Shown here: positions 43,402 to 52,338 of the stretch, in pieces
How positions within the stretch are numbered: the first letter of the stretch is position 1
Layout: each line of letters starts with the position of its first letter
NCBI GenBank assembly: GCA_022707425.1
Contig: JAKJAQ010000001.1
Location: 1 to 58,499 of the forward strand
Direction of reading: 5' to 3'
Length of the DNA: 58,499 nucleotides
Source of the DNA: Candidatus Babelota bacterium
GTDB taxonomy: Bacteria > Babelota > Babeliae > Babelales > JACPOV01
Position numbers and translations under genes: made by a program
The notes under the pieces: model-generated
The model's database searches: none
Told to the model about the DNA's origin: nothing
The model's input: only the letters and a program-made list of their open reading frames with translations

Positions 43402-46074
43402 ATGAATCTCGCAAAAAAATTAGTTTATTTGTGGTTACTTTTTTTTTCACCGCTTTGTGCCTTTCAGTATACAGTTGAACAAAAACAACTTGAAAACGGT
43501 TTAACCGTTCTTGTAGCTCCTGTCCAAACTTTACAAAAAGTATCGATGCAACTTATTTATCCTGTTGGATCAAAGCATGAAGATCTAAGCGAAAAAGGGC
43601 TTGCACATTTAATTGAGCATATGATTTTTAAAGGAACTGAAAAGCTTTCAGAATCTGACATTCCATTTATCACTCATGAATTATCTGGTAGTTGCAATGC
43701 TTTCACTAGTTTTGATACAACGCGATATTTATTTAATATGCCGCCCCAATATTGGAAAGAAGCACTGCCAATCATGGCAGACTGCATGCAAAATTGCACC
43801 TTTAAAGACGAATTACTCAACAGTGAATTGAAAACGGTAATTGAAGAACTGAAAATTTATAACGATAATTATGAACGGACCTTAATGCAAAAATTCATCA
43901 CGGCAATTTTTGCAGGACATCCGTATCATTATCCAGTCATTGGGTTTAAACATGATTTATGGAATTTAACGCGTGAACGATTAGCACAATTTTATAAAAC
44001 CCATTATGTACCAAATAACGCAACGCTTGTAATTGTAGGAGATGTTGATCCGCAAGAAGCATTGACTCTCGTTGAAAAACATTTTGGTTCAATTAAAAAA
44101 CATGATCATTATAAAATAATACCAACTCATTTAGTGCAGGATATTTATTCACAATCAATTACGTTGTATCGCGATGTACTTTCTCCGTATATAATCATTG
44201 GATACGTGATTCCTGGTTTTTCTGCTAAGCAACATCATTTACTTGGAATTATTCACAGCTTGTTAGCTGGAGGTAAAACAACGCGCTTGCATCAAAAGTT
44301 GATTGATGAATTGCAATTAGTTACTACTATCGGTAGTAACTCAATTGGTCTTTTTGATTACGATCTTTTTCTGATTTCATTCCGACCAAAAAAACAAGAA
44401 GATGTTGATACCATTATTGATCTCATTAGCCAAGAGCTTGATCAAATAGCAATGAACGGTTTTACATCAGATGAAATTAATAAGATAACCAAGCAAATTA
44501 AATCAGAACAACATGATCTGTTTGAAAACAATGAAGAACAGGCAACGCTGATTGCACAAGTATTTACCGCTCTAGGTGAATGGGAATATGCATTCAAAGA
44601 TCATTGTCAGGACCACGAAAAACTCAACAATGATATCAAAGAATATATGAAAACTTATATTAGAAAACCAATAATGCACAAAGCATTTTTACTCCCTATT
44701 ACGCAAACAGAAAAAAAAGAATGGCTTTTATTGCAAGAAAAATCAGATGAAGAAGATACCACTGTTCTTTCAGGAAAAATTCGCATCTCTCAAGTTGAAC
44801 CACCTTGCTATGCTTCTTCATTAAAATTAGAAAATCCCCAATTACCACATTATCCAGCACCGCAACAGTTCACTCTCAGTAACGGACTTTTAGTTTCATA
44901 TCATTATCGTCCCATTGTAAAAAAAATTGTTGCTCACCTTGAACTTAAAGCAAGTGGAAAATATGATAGCATTGAATTGCCAGGATTGTACCGCATAATG
45001 TGCTCAATGCTTACCGAAGGTGGCACAAAAAACTACGCAGCTCAAGAAATTGCACATGAATTTGAATCAAACGCAATTAATTTTGGATTTGCCCCAGGAT
45101 ATTTACACTTCGATATGTTGAGCGAAGATTTTGAAAAAGCTCTTATTCTTTCTACTGAACTTCTTACTCAGCCATTATTTGACGATGCAGCACTTGAAAA
45201 AATAAAAGCATGGGCACTGCATGATTATCAAAAATTTATTACTAATCCCTTATCCGTTGCTTATCGCTTGATAAAAAAGGAATTTTATAAAAATCATCCT
45301 AAAGGAAAAAGCTTATTGGGCACACCAGAAAGCATTAAAGCTATTACTCAAAAAGATGTGATAGAATTTTATCAAAAAAATATAACACCACAAGGTGCTC
45401 ATTTAGCTATTGTCGGTGATTTATCTCATTATAATATTGTTGAAATGCTTGAAAATACTTTAGGCAGTTGGCACGGCCCAGAACCTCGGTTGCTTGAGCC
45501 AGTTCGAATTGAACCGATTACATCGAAAACCATCACACAACAAATGCACCGCGATCAAATTGTCCTTTGTTTTGCGGGATTTTCAGTCGGTCGTTTGCAT
45601 CCTGACTTTGATAAACTTTTACTTTTTGACACAATCTTTGGCAGCGATATGAATTCTCGATTATTCAATTTACGCGAACAAACCGGAGCTTTTTATCAAA
45701 TTGACGGTACCTTATTATCTTATGTCGATGAAGACCTTGGACTATGGACAATAACTACTCATGTTTCAAAAGATCGTCTTTCAGAATCTGAGGATTTAAT
45801 TAAAAAAACAATTGAAACAGTCGCTGATACTATGACCGAAGCTGAACTTATAACAGCAAAGCGGACTGTTTTACTTGGCGCAAATGACAATTTTTCAACA
45901 AATAACAACATCGCAAACGCTTTCCTGTTTCTCAAACGCTATAACCTTCCCCACGATTTTTTTACTAAGCGACCTGAAACGTTAGAAAAGATTACCCTCG
46001 AGCAAGTGAAAGAAGCGGTTAAAAAGATTCTTCACAAGGACAACATGATTATTATAAAAATTGGCCGTGTTTAA
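43402..46074 (+). CDS. M16-family zinc metalloprotease, exported form
   Basis: 890 residues with a signal peptide (MNLAKKLVYLWLLFF, cleavage near LCAFQY). The zinc motif HLIEH is at 69-73, with the distal Glu in NSELKTVIEELKIY. The domain layout matches the preceding gene throughout, including shared blocks GSCNAFTS and NNATLVIVGD, so the two arose by tandem duplication. It probably degrades peptides in the periplasm or outside the cell. AAAGGA lies before the ATG. Confidence 0.93.
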   Translation: MNLAKKLVYLWLLFFSPLCAFQYTVEQKQLENGLTVLVAPVQTLQKVSMQLIYPVGSKHEDLSEKGLAHLIEHMIFKGTEKLSESDIPFITHELSGSCNAFTSFDTTRYLFNMPPQYWKEALPIMADCMQNCTFKDELLNSELKTVIEELKIYNDNYERTLMQKFITAIFAGHPYHYPVIGFKHDLWNLTRERLAQFYKTHYVPNNATLVIVGDVDPQEALTLVEKHFGSIKKHDHYKIIPTHLVQDIYSQSITLYRDVLSPYIIIGYVIPGFSAKQHHLLGIIHSLLAGGKTTRLHQKLIDELQLVTTIGSNSIGLFDYDLFLISFRPKKQEDVDTIIDLISQELDQIAMNGFTSDEINKITKQIKSEQHDLFENNEEQATLIAQVFTALGEWEYAFKDHCQDHEKLNNDIKEYMKTYIRKPIMHKAFLLPITQTEKKEWLLLQEKSDEEDTTVLSGKIRISQVEPPCYASSLKLENPQLPHYPAPQQFTLSNGLLVSYHYRPIVKKIVAHLELKASGKYDSIELPGLYRIMCSMLTEGGTKNYAAQEIAHEFESNAINFGFAPGYLHFDMLSEDFEKALILSTELLTQPLFDDAALEKIKAWALHDYQKFITNPLSVAYRLIKKEFYKNHPKGKSLLGTPESIKAITQKDVIEFYQKNITPQGAHLAIVGDLSHYNIVEMLENTLGSWHGPEPRLLEPVRIEPITSKTITQQMHRDQIVLCFAGFSVGRLHPDFDKLLLFDTIFGSDMNSRLFNLREQTGAFYQIDGTLLSYVDEDLGLWTITTHVSKDRLSESEDLIKKTIETVADTMTEAELITAKRTVLLGANDNFSTNNNIANAFLFLKRYNLPHDFFTKRPETLEKITLEQVKEAVKKILHKDNMIIIKIGRV

Positions 46075-46410
46075 AGTTTTTCTCGGTTTAATGCATTTTT
46101 ATTTTACTTGTAAATTAGTAAAAAGCGCTACAATCCTGTCTATTGAGCACAAACACGCCCAAATACTCTTTTAGTCACATTTTTTTAAAAATGTGCTATA
46201 GTAGATAATTGCCAGCAGATAATCAATTTTTAATAGTGTATAGCAAACTTTAAACAAAAATCGCTTTGCTTCTTGCAATATGAAAACTGATTAAAATCTC
46301 TGTTTTTAATAGTTTTGAACATTTTAATAATCAAAATATTTCAAGCTGTATAAAATTAGGTGTATAGTAATTTTATTTACATGCTAGTTTCCTCATTTGT
46401 AGGAAGGAAG
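46075..46410. other. AT-rich intergenic region, no gene supported
   Basis: 336 bases without a convincing frame. It holds a 9-bp inverted repeat CACATTTTT/AAAAATGTG (46176-46195) and two copies of TTTTTAATAGT, near 46229 and 46303. Late on there are TATAAA (46349-46354) and TATAGT (46363-46368), which may be -10 elements for the gene at 46411. No tRNA or known riboswitch was recognised. Confidence 0.5.
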
Positions 46411-47553
46411 ATGTCAAAAATTTTAATTTTTACGAGTCACGGCGGCGGGGGGCATATTTCGGCCTCAAATGCAATTATAGAGCATTTAAAAAATGAACAT
46501 GAAGTGAGCGCAGTTGCATTATTTCGCACCGTTCTTGAACCTATGGACCCAGTCCGTTTTGCAACATTAAATAAAACAGACTGCGAAGGTTTATATAATT
46601 TTTTTCTCCGTAAAAAATGGACGCGGCTTTTAAATATGCTCTGCCTTATGGGATTGTGGACACTTCCTTTGAGCCGACGAAAAGTTATACAATTAACCAC
46701 CGCATATTTAAAAAAAGAAAAACCCGATCTTGTTATTTCGGTCATTCCCATTTTAAATGGTGTTCTGAATACAATTTGCCGTTCACTTAATATTCCTTTT
46801 TTAGTAATTCCTACCGATCTTGATACATCAACATTTATTCATAATATTGATGCAAAAGAGTCTGACAAATTATTTGTGGGGCTTGCTTTCAACGACCCAT
46901 TAATTTGGAAAATTGCTGATAAAGCAACCATTTTCAAAAAACAATGTGGCATTATGGGATTTCCATTACGGCAATCATTCTTTGAAACAAAAAATATTGC
47001 CCAACTTAAAAATGAATTCAACATACCGGTCTCAAAGCCGGTTATTTTTATGCTGATGGGAGCGGTGGGTTCTGAAGTTATTTACCGTTATGTCCGCGAA
47101 CTGTGTACCCTAGAGCAATCATTTCATTTGATTATTTGCCTCGGGCGTAATGAACAGTTGCGCAATAAGATTAATTCAATTATTCTTCCTGCACACATTA
47201 CTGTCTCAACTATTGGTTTTACCGATAAAATCGCTGATTTAATGGCAATTTCAGATTTTTGCATCACTAAAGCAGGTTCGGTAAGTGTTTGCGAAGCTCT
47301 CTATATGAACAAACCACTTTTACTTGATTGCACTGCAAAAAGTTTAATGTGGGAAGATTTGAATATTCATTTCATTAGTAATCATAAATTTGGTACTGCC
47401 ATCAGACGGTTTAAAGATCTTAAAAAACAAGTCTCTTCTTATCTGGTCAATCCACAATTAGTACAAGCAACTGCGCAACGCATTGCGAACTTTAAAAAAG
47501 ACAATTTTTCTCATACAATTAAGACAGTTGTTAATAAAATGCTTTCTCATTAA
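46411..47553 (+). CDS. MGDG-synthase/MurG-like glycosyltransferase (GT28)
   Basis: 380 residues from the ATG at 46411, with an ideal AGGAAGGAAG site. The N-terminus ILIFTSHGGGGHISASNAI is the diacylglycerol glucosyl/galactosyl-transferase (MGDG synthase, UgtP) signature. VISVIPILNGVLNTICRSLNIPFLVIPTDLD follows, and the sugar-nucleotide site is near FCITKAGSVSVCEALYMNKPLLLD. It probably makes a glycolipid at the inner membrane. The acceptor is not certain, and MurG is less likely. Confidence 0.87.
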   Translation: MSKILIFTSHGGGGHISASNAIIEHLKNEHEVSAVALFRTVLEPMDPVRFATLNKTDCEGLYNFFLRKKWTRLLNMLCLMGLWTLPLSRRKVIQLTTAYLKKEKPDLVISVIPILNGVLNTICRSLNIPFLVIPTDLDTSTFIHNIDAKESDKLFVGLAFNDPLIWKIADKATIFKKQCGIMGFPLRQSFFETKNIAQLKNEFNIPVSKPVIFMLMGAVGSEVIYRYVRELCTLEQSFHLIICLGRNEQLRNKINSIILPAHITVSTIGFTDKIADLMAISDFCITKAGSVSVCEALYMNKPLLLDCTAKSLMWEDLNIHFISNHKFGTAIRRFKDLKKQVSSYLVNPQLVQATAQRIANFKKDNFSHTIKTVVNKMLSH

Positions 47554-47567
47554 ACAAAAGTTCAACA

Positions 47568-47687
47568 ATGAACCAGCTGATTCTTTTGTATACCACTGTT
47601 GCAAATAAAATAAATGCTGAACATATTACGCAACATTTGCTTGAACAAAAACTTATTGCATGCGCGCAGATCATGGACACTCAATGA
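47568..47687 (+). pseudogene. Truncated cutA remnant
   Basis: An ATG at 47568 opens a 39-codon frame reading MNQLILLYTTVANKINAEHI and later LLEQKLIACAQI. This matches the first third of CutA (typically VLTT.pd...A..iA..Lve.rLAACvni). The frame ends at TGA 47685-47687, and the rest of CutA (~65 residues) is absent. The stop overlaps the next start as ATGA, so it may now work as a translated leader for the MutY-like gene. Confidence 0.65.
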
Positions 47688-48514
47688 AATCAAAGCAACT
47701 TGATACCGCAACAATTGAACAGTTTAAAAAAACAATCTGGCATTATTTTCATACACAGGGACGCACTTTTTCATGGAGAAAAACTACCGATCCCTATCTT
47801 ATAGTTGTTTCAGAAATAATGCTCCAACAAACACAAACGTTTCGCGTAGAGCCTAAATTTGAAAATTTCACTGCTCATTTTCCTACATTCCAAACACTGG
47901 CGACCGCACCATTCAGCGAAGTTTTACGTTGCTGGAAAGGACTTGGCTACAATCGGCGCGCACTTGCATTACAAAAAATTGCGCAAGAAGTTGTACACAA
48001 CTATAACGGTATTTTGCCGAATGATCCTGAAATTTTAGATAGTTTTCCTGGAATCGGGCCTGCAACTGCAGCATCAATTTGCGCGTTTGCATTTAACAAA
48101 CCAACTATTTTTATTGAAACAAATATTAGAGCGGTGTTTATTCATTTTTTCTTTCAAAACCAAACAAAAATCACTGATGCACAAATTTATCCGCTTGTTG
48201 CACAAACAGTTGATGAACACAATCCTCGCAACTGGTACTATGCATTGATGGATTATGGTGTTTTGCTCAAAAAAATGTATCCAAATCCAAGCAGAAAAAG
48301 CGCACACCACACAAAACAATCAACCTTTGAAGGTTCAAACCGACAAATTCGTGGATTAATTTTACAAGCACTGCTTGAACAAGCATCATGTACTTTTGAA
48401 CAATTGTGTTGTGCCATCAATCGAGATAAAAATAAAATAGCTGAAATGCTTAATGAATTAATAAAAGACAAATTAATTGAGTATCATGATCCATTTTTTA
48501 AACTTTCATCATAA
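47684..48514 (+). CDS. MutY-like A/G-specific adenine DNA glycosylase without Fe-S cluster
   Basis: 276 residues from the ATG at 47684. The HhH-GPD fold is clear: EIMLQQTQ with Glu44, CWKGLGYNRRA, and SFPGIGPATAA (119-130). The usual catalytic Asp region reads FIETNIRAVF, with Glu145 where MutY/Nth have Asp. After NPSRKSAHHTKQSTFEGSNR no Cys-x6-Cys-x2-Cys-x5-Cys cluster exists. The last ~60 residues look like a winged helix. It overlaps the cutA remnant by 4 bases and the next gene by 29. Confidence 0.8.
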   Translation: MKSKQLDTATIEQFKKTIWHYFHTQGRTFSWRKTTDPYLIVVSEIMLQQTQTFRVEPKFENFTAHFPTFQTLATAPFSEVLRCWKGLGYNRRALALQKIAQEVVHNYNGILPNDPEILDSFPGIGPATAASICAFAFNKPTIFIETNIRAVFIHFFFQNQTKITDAQIYPLVAQTVDEHNPRNWYYALMDYGVLLKKMYPNPSRKSAHHTKQSTFEGSNRQIRGLILQALLEQASCTFEQLCCAINRDKNKIAEMLNELIKDKLIEYHDPFFKLSS

Positions 48515-49973
48515 AAAACTCATTTTCCTTACCATTTTTTTTTGGTCATCATTAATTTTTTCAATGGAAAATCATCAATCATTCATAAAATCATTGAGCC
48601 AACTGTGCGCTGAAACACTTGCCGATGAACTTACTAAAAAACTACAAAAATCTGCTGATAAATTAGAATTCATCAGTAAGCATAATTTATTATTAGATTC
48701 TCCAGAGCTATTACCAGAGCACCTTGATAAACTCATTGGCCAAGAGCTAATAAACAAGCATCCACAAATATTAAAACGATTCAAAGAACAATTACCGTTT
48801 GTTCAAAAAAAATTACCCACAGACTTTTTACATGGAAGCACATTTTCTGGAAATGGTGCACGCTTGGCAATTCTCGATATGAATAATATTATTCGCATTA
48901 TTGATCCTAAAACTACAATGATCATTACAAGCATTAAAGAAGATCATGACAAATTACTGAGTCATTTTTATCTCAATGAAAATGGAACGTTGATCGCAAC
49001 ACAGTTTTATGCAACAAAAGGTCATCAATGTAATATCAGAGATGTTGACACGGGGCAATTAAAAAAACAATTCAACTACGAATACATTAATAAAATAACA
49101 TTTGACCATAAAGGAATTCATTGTGCGATAGCTTTTGATGATACAAAGATCGCACTTAATAATCTTAATAATCCAGACAGTATTCGCAACTTAGAGATTC
49201 TTTGCCCAGAAACATACCCGGCACAAATTAATTCTCTTTGTTTTACTCATAATTCGAAATTCATTGCGGCAACAAGAAAGCATCTCTTTATTTTTGACCT
49301 TACTGCTTTAGATAAACAACCAATACAAATAAAAACAGATGGAAAAAACCCAATATTAAGCTCAAATGGTTCATTTTATTCGCACATTATGATTGAAAAC
49401 AAATTTATATTCTCAATACCCCGTTTTGTTATTACAAGCATGGATAATCAGCGAGAAAGTTTCGTCATACCATACCTATTTGCTTCATCAATTTATGATA
49501 GATTGTTCAGCAAAGATGGATCATTTGTTGCAATTGAAGACAATAACACCGATAGTTTCAAAATTTGGGACCAACTACACCCAACTAGTTTCAATGGAAA
49601 AAAGATCGATCGAATACATCACACATCGGTTAATCACGATGGTAGCCAACTCTGTGGCAAAACAAAACATGGACCGGTATTATTTGATACTAACGTAAAT
49701 TTTGATTCACTATACAACAGCTTGACCATTCGAAAAGCATTATTGCTCATTAGTTTATATGATGTTAAACAATTTTCATCTGAACAATTTCTCCGAATGG
49801 TAACAAACAAAAAAGGAAGATCCATCATAAAAAAACTATATCGTTCTTTTAGTCCAACTGTTCAAGAAGAGCTATTAAAGGAAGTACAAAGAAAGATCAA
49901 ACTTAAGCAGGGTGTCGAAATCAGCAAATACTCACAATTGAGCAATTGGATAAAAAATATTTTTCAAATATAA
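48486..49973 (+). CDS. Exported beta-propeller-like protein
   Basis: 495 residues from the ATG at 48486 (a TTG at 48477 is possible), overlapping the end of the MutY-like gene by 29 bases. The N-terminus is basic then hydrophobic (KKLIFLTIFFWSSLIFSM), a signal peptide. A helical region to ~110 precedes WD-like strands such as STFSGNGARLAILDMNN, HFYLNENGTLIATQF and KIWDQLHP. The overall plan, helical N-region, propeller and helical C-tail, matches the protein at 3437-4984. Function unknown. Confidence 0.72.
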   Translation: MIHFLNFHHKKLIFLTIFFWSSLIFSMENHQSFIKSLSQLCAETLADELTKKLQKSADKLEFISKHNLLLDSPELLPEHLDKLIGQELINKHPQILKRFKEQLPFVQKKLPTDFLHGSTFSGNGARLAILDMNNIIRIIDPKTTMIITSIKEDHDKLLSHFYLNENGTLIATQFYATKGHQCNIRDVDTGQLKKQFNYEYINKITFDHKGIHCAIAFDDTKIALNNLNNPDSIRNLEILCPETYPAQINSLCFTHNSKFIAATRKHLFIFDLTALDKQPIQIKTDGKNPILSSNGSFYSHIMIENKFIFSIPRFVITSMDNQRESFVIPYLFASSIYDRLFSKDGSFVAIEDNNTDSFKIWDQLHPTSFNGKKIDRIHHTSVNHDGSQLCGKTKHGPVLFDTNVNFDSLYNSLTIRKALLLISLYDVKQFSSEQFLRMVTNKKGRSIIKKLYRSFSPTVQEELLKEVQRKIKLKQGVEISKYSQLSNWIKNIFQI

Positions 49974-50252
49974 TAAACTTAGCGCCGAAGGTTTTATTAT
50001 TATGCGTTTTATTAAACTACATATTTTTCTTTTTTTAAAATATTAATAATCTACGCAAAAAGGACGCGCCATAAACTCATTAGAAACAACTTGCAAGAAT
50101 TATTTTTTTAATTACAATTAACCTCAGCATTTACAAAATCAATATTCATTCAATAATTCTTAGTGGAATACTAATGCTAAAAAAATTTCAATTAATTCTT
50201 TTTGTAATACCCAAATTAAGTTAATATTATTAAATTTTCATAGAAATAGACC
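49974..50252. other. Intergenic region, nothing recognised
   Basis: 279 AT-rich bases with no supported frame, RNA or terminator. Confidence 0.5.
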
Positions 50253-50969
50253 ATGATAAACAAATACATCCAGTTATTAATAACACCACTTATTATTACT
50301 CATGCCTCAAGTGCTTGGAATACATTTCCCAAAAAAGAATTAGAAGGAGCTCAATACGCTCTTGGTATCGATTATGCTACCTTTTTCAAAACTCAACGAC
50401 TTCATCGTCAAATAAAAAAAAATAACGTAGCTAACAAGTTTAATAAGAAGCACGATCTTTATATTGATGGCAATTTAAGTAGCTTATCTCGCTCGCAAAA
50501 AAATCTCATTATGCCATCTCAAATACTCAATAAAACTGATCGACAGTACCTTATTGAAACTCCAACATCTGCACCGAAAAATCAATCTACGCAAGTTGAG
50601 CTCACTCCAGAAAAAATAAAAGTACTTGAACAACAAATTGTTGAAATGCATGCCATGGCCCATGAGTCATTAGTTGTAGATCAAGAGGTTATAGATCAAT
50701 ATAAAGCTGCACAAGTAGTTCTACAGGAAAAAAACACTGTTTACATTGGCATAATTAAATCACAACAACATGAACTTAATTGGTACAAAAACTTATTTTA
50801 TTTATCAGTAGTTACCGGACTAGGCATGACCGCATTAACCACGTTTATAGCATTTCGCGCTAGAGAGCAAAATCTGCTAGCGTCTGAGGCTGTAAAAGGT
50901 TGGATCGAAGCAATAAATATAAATAAGACATTAATAGCAACACTGGAATCTACAAAATTGGGCAAATGA
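50253..50969 (+). CDS. Exported coiled-coil protein with one membrane helix
   Basis: 238 residues. A signal peptide (MINKYIQLLITPLIITHASSA), a polar region, a coiled coil at ~115-170 (EKIKVLEQQIVEMHAMAHES), and a single helix near 180-200 (FYLSVVTGLGMTALTTFIAF). The ribosome binding site is weak. No family recognised. Confidence 0.65.
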   Translation: MINKYIQLLITPLIITHASSAWNTFPKKELEGAQYALGIDYATFFKTQRLHRQIKKNNVANKFNKKHDLYIDGNLSSLSRSQKNLIMPSQILNKTDRQYLIETPTSAPKNQSTQVELTPEKIKVLEQQIVEMHAMAHESLVVDQEVIDQYKAAQVVLQEKNTVYIGIIKSQQHELNWYKNLFYLSVVTGLGMTALTTFIAFRAREQNLLASEAVKGWIEAININKTLIATLESTKLGK

Positions 50970-51014
50970 TTTTTAGTTAATCATTTACGCAAATAAAAAT
51001 TGACCATCAACTTA

Positions 51015-51212
51015 TTATTTTTTCGTGCAAATCGATTCTTCAAGTTGTTTTACATATTTTTCAAGGTCGATTGCTAATTTTTCAAGCGTGTCATGACATT
51101 TCATATCATTTGCTGACTTTGCATCATTCTTTGCATGTTTTTCAATGAACCACAAAATTGAACTTAATTGATGAACAAGTTTTATTTTGTCGTACATACA
51201 ATGATTCAACAT
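51015..51212 (-). CDS. Small helical protein, unknown function
   Basis: 65 residues, probably two helices, with His, Lys and Glu in number and three Cys (residues 5, 39, 62). The ATG at 51212 follows AAAAGGGAG, which supports it as real. No signal peptide or membrane helix. Confidence 0.6.
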   Translation of the reverse strand: MLNHCMYDKIKLVHQLSSILWFIEKHAKNDAKSANDMKCHDTLEKLAIDLEKYVKQLEESICTKK

Positions 51213-51295
51213 AGCGCTCCCTTTTAATCACTTTTTTTCATGCTTGCAGCATCAACAATAGTTGATTTCCATGTCAACATTTCAACGAAAAACAA

Positions 51296-51333
51296 AAAGA
51301 GCTTCTCATGCTAATAAACATGAAAAGCTCTTT
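51296..51333 (-). terminator. Terminator of the rpsF-rpsR operon
   Basis: A 15-bp stem with one mismatch, AAAGAGCTTCTCATG (51296-51310) against CATGAAAAGCTCTTT (51319-51333), with an 8-base loop. A T-rich run follows on the minus strand. Confidence 0.82.
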
Positions 51334-51358
51334 AATGATCTTAAAAAAGATTTAACGA

Positions 51359-51652
51359 CTAAAATTCTGCTGCGCAATATGGAATAAGTGCCATTACACG
51401 AGATTTTTTAATCATTGTTGAAAGTTCACGTTGATGACGCGCACAAGTGCCCGAAATTCGTGAAGGCAAAATTTTGCCACGTTCAGTCAAAAATCCACGC
51501 AATAGCGGAGAGTTTTTGTAATCAAGCATTGTTGATTGCTCATCACTGCCACAGAAACGACAATGTTTTTTTGGAACAAATGAAAGGCGACGCGCTTTTT
51601 TACGCAAAAGACGTGAACTTACTTTCAATTTTGCTAATTTTTTCTTTGCCAT
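51359..51652 (-). CDS. rpsR: 30S ribosomal protein S18
   Basis: 97 residues. The core [49 protein letters not shown] is the S18 signature. The N-terminal extension has HCRFCG, which with CARH could form a zinc site. It lies 25 bases after rpsF; ssb and rplI, often in this operon, are absent. Confidence 0.96.
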   Translation of the reverse strand: MAKKKLAKLKVSSRLLRKKARRLSFVPKKHCRFCGSDEQSTMLDYKNSPLLRGFLTERGKILPSRISGTCARHQRELSTMIKKSRVMALIPYCAAEF

Positions 51653-51677
51653 AATAGTTTACCACTTTGTAGTTACG

Positions 51678-52157
51678 TTAATCGTTATTTTCAACTTCTT
51701 CAACTTCGTCAACTCCGCCTTCTTGATGCTTTACATCATAGGAAGAAACGGTATGCAAAAGTCCCTTCATCTTGTTGTCACGTAAAAATGTGTCAACATC
51801 TTGCGAAGGCGCATCTTCTAAAGATTCAGGTTTGTAATAAGCAAGTGATTGTGAACGATTAAGTTTTGTGGTCATGTGACGCATCACAACTTGCGTATAT
51901 TTTACCTTAAATAACGAATCGATTTCGTTCACAATTGAACCGTTTTGTGCACCATCTGCTTCAAAACGAATTAAATAATAAACACCATAATCGTTATTCC
52001 AAACTGGAAATGCAAGGCGATATTTGCCCCAACGCTCAAAAGAGAGAATGGTGCCCTGCGCTTTTTTTACGAGCGCCTCAAGTTGGCCTTCTAACGAACT
52101 TGCTTCGTCAGCGGTAATTTCAGGCACTGCAAGTATTAAAGTTTCGTATCGTACCAT
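51678..52157 (-). CDS. rpsF: 30S ribosomal protein S6
   Basis: 159 residues, longer than the ~100-135 norm because of an acidic C-terminal tail (ending VEEVENND). MVRYETLILAVPEIT, WGKYRLAFPVWNNDYGVYYLIRFEA and VVMRHMTTK are S6 hallmarks. AAAGGA precedes the ATG at 52157. Confidence 0.95.
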   Translation of the reverse strand: MVRYETLILAVPEITADEASSLEGQLEALVKKAQGTILSFERWGKYRLAFPVWNNDYGVYYLIRFEADGAQNGSIVNEIDSLFKVKYTQVVMRHMTTKLNRSQSLAYYKPESLEDAPSQDVDTFLRDNKMKGLLHTVSSYDVKHQEGGVDEVEEVENND

Positions 52158-52296
52158 AATGGTAAATCCTTTGTGAAACTAAGTGGAAGTGTTAAAAAAC
52201 ACTATAAAACAACCATTGTTTTATTTAGTGCAGCATATTTCAGTGTATTTGAAATTGAAGAAAAATCCAGCCTTTTTTAGCTGAAAGATAAGAACT

Positions 52297-52333
52297 AAAG
52301 GCCCTTTTGCAGCTTATCCGTAAAAGGGCCTTT
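52297..52333 (-). terminator. Terminator of the S24-type repressor gene
   Basis: A 12-bp perfect stem, AAAGGCCCTTTT (52297-52308) with AAAAGGGCCTTT (52322-52333), and a 13-base loop. It lies 5 bases past the repressor stop. The T run after it is short. Confidence 0.75.
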
Positions 52334-52338
52334 GAATT

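Noticed and set aside
46176-46195. CACATTTTT/AAAAATGTG hairpin as terminator of the M16 genes
   Set aside because: It is almost all A-T pairs, has a two-base loop and lies 100 bases past the stop.
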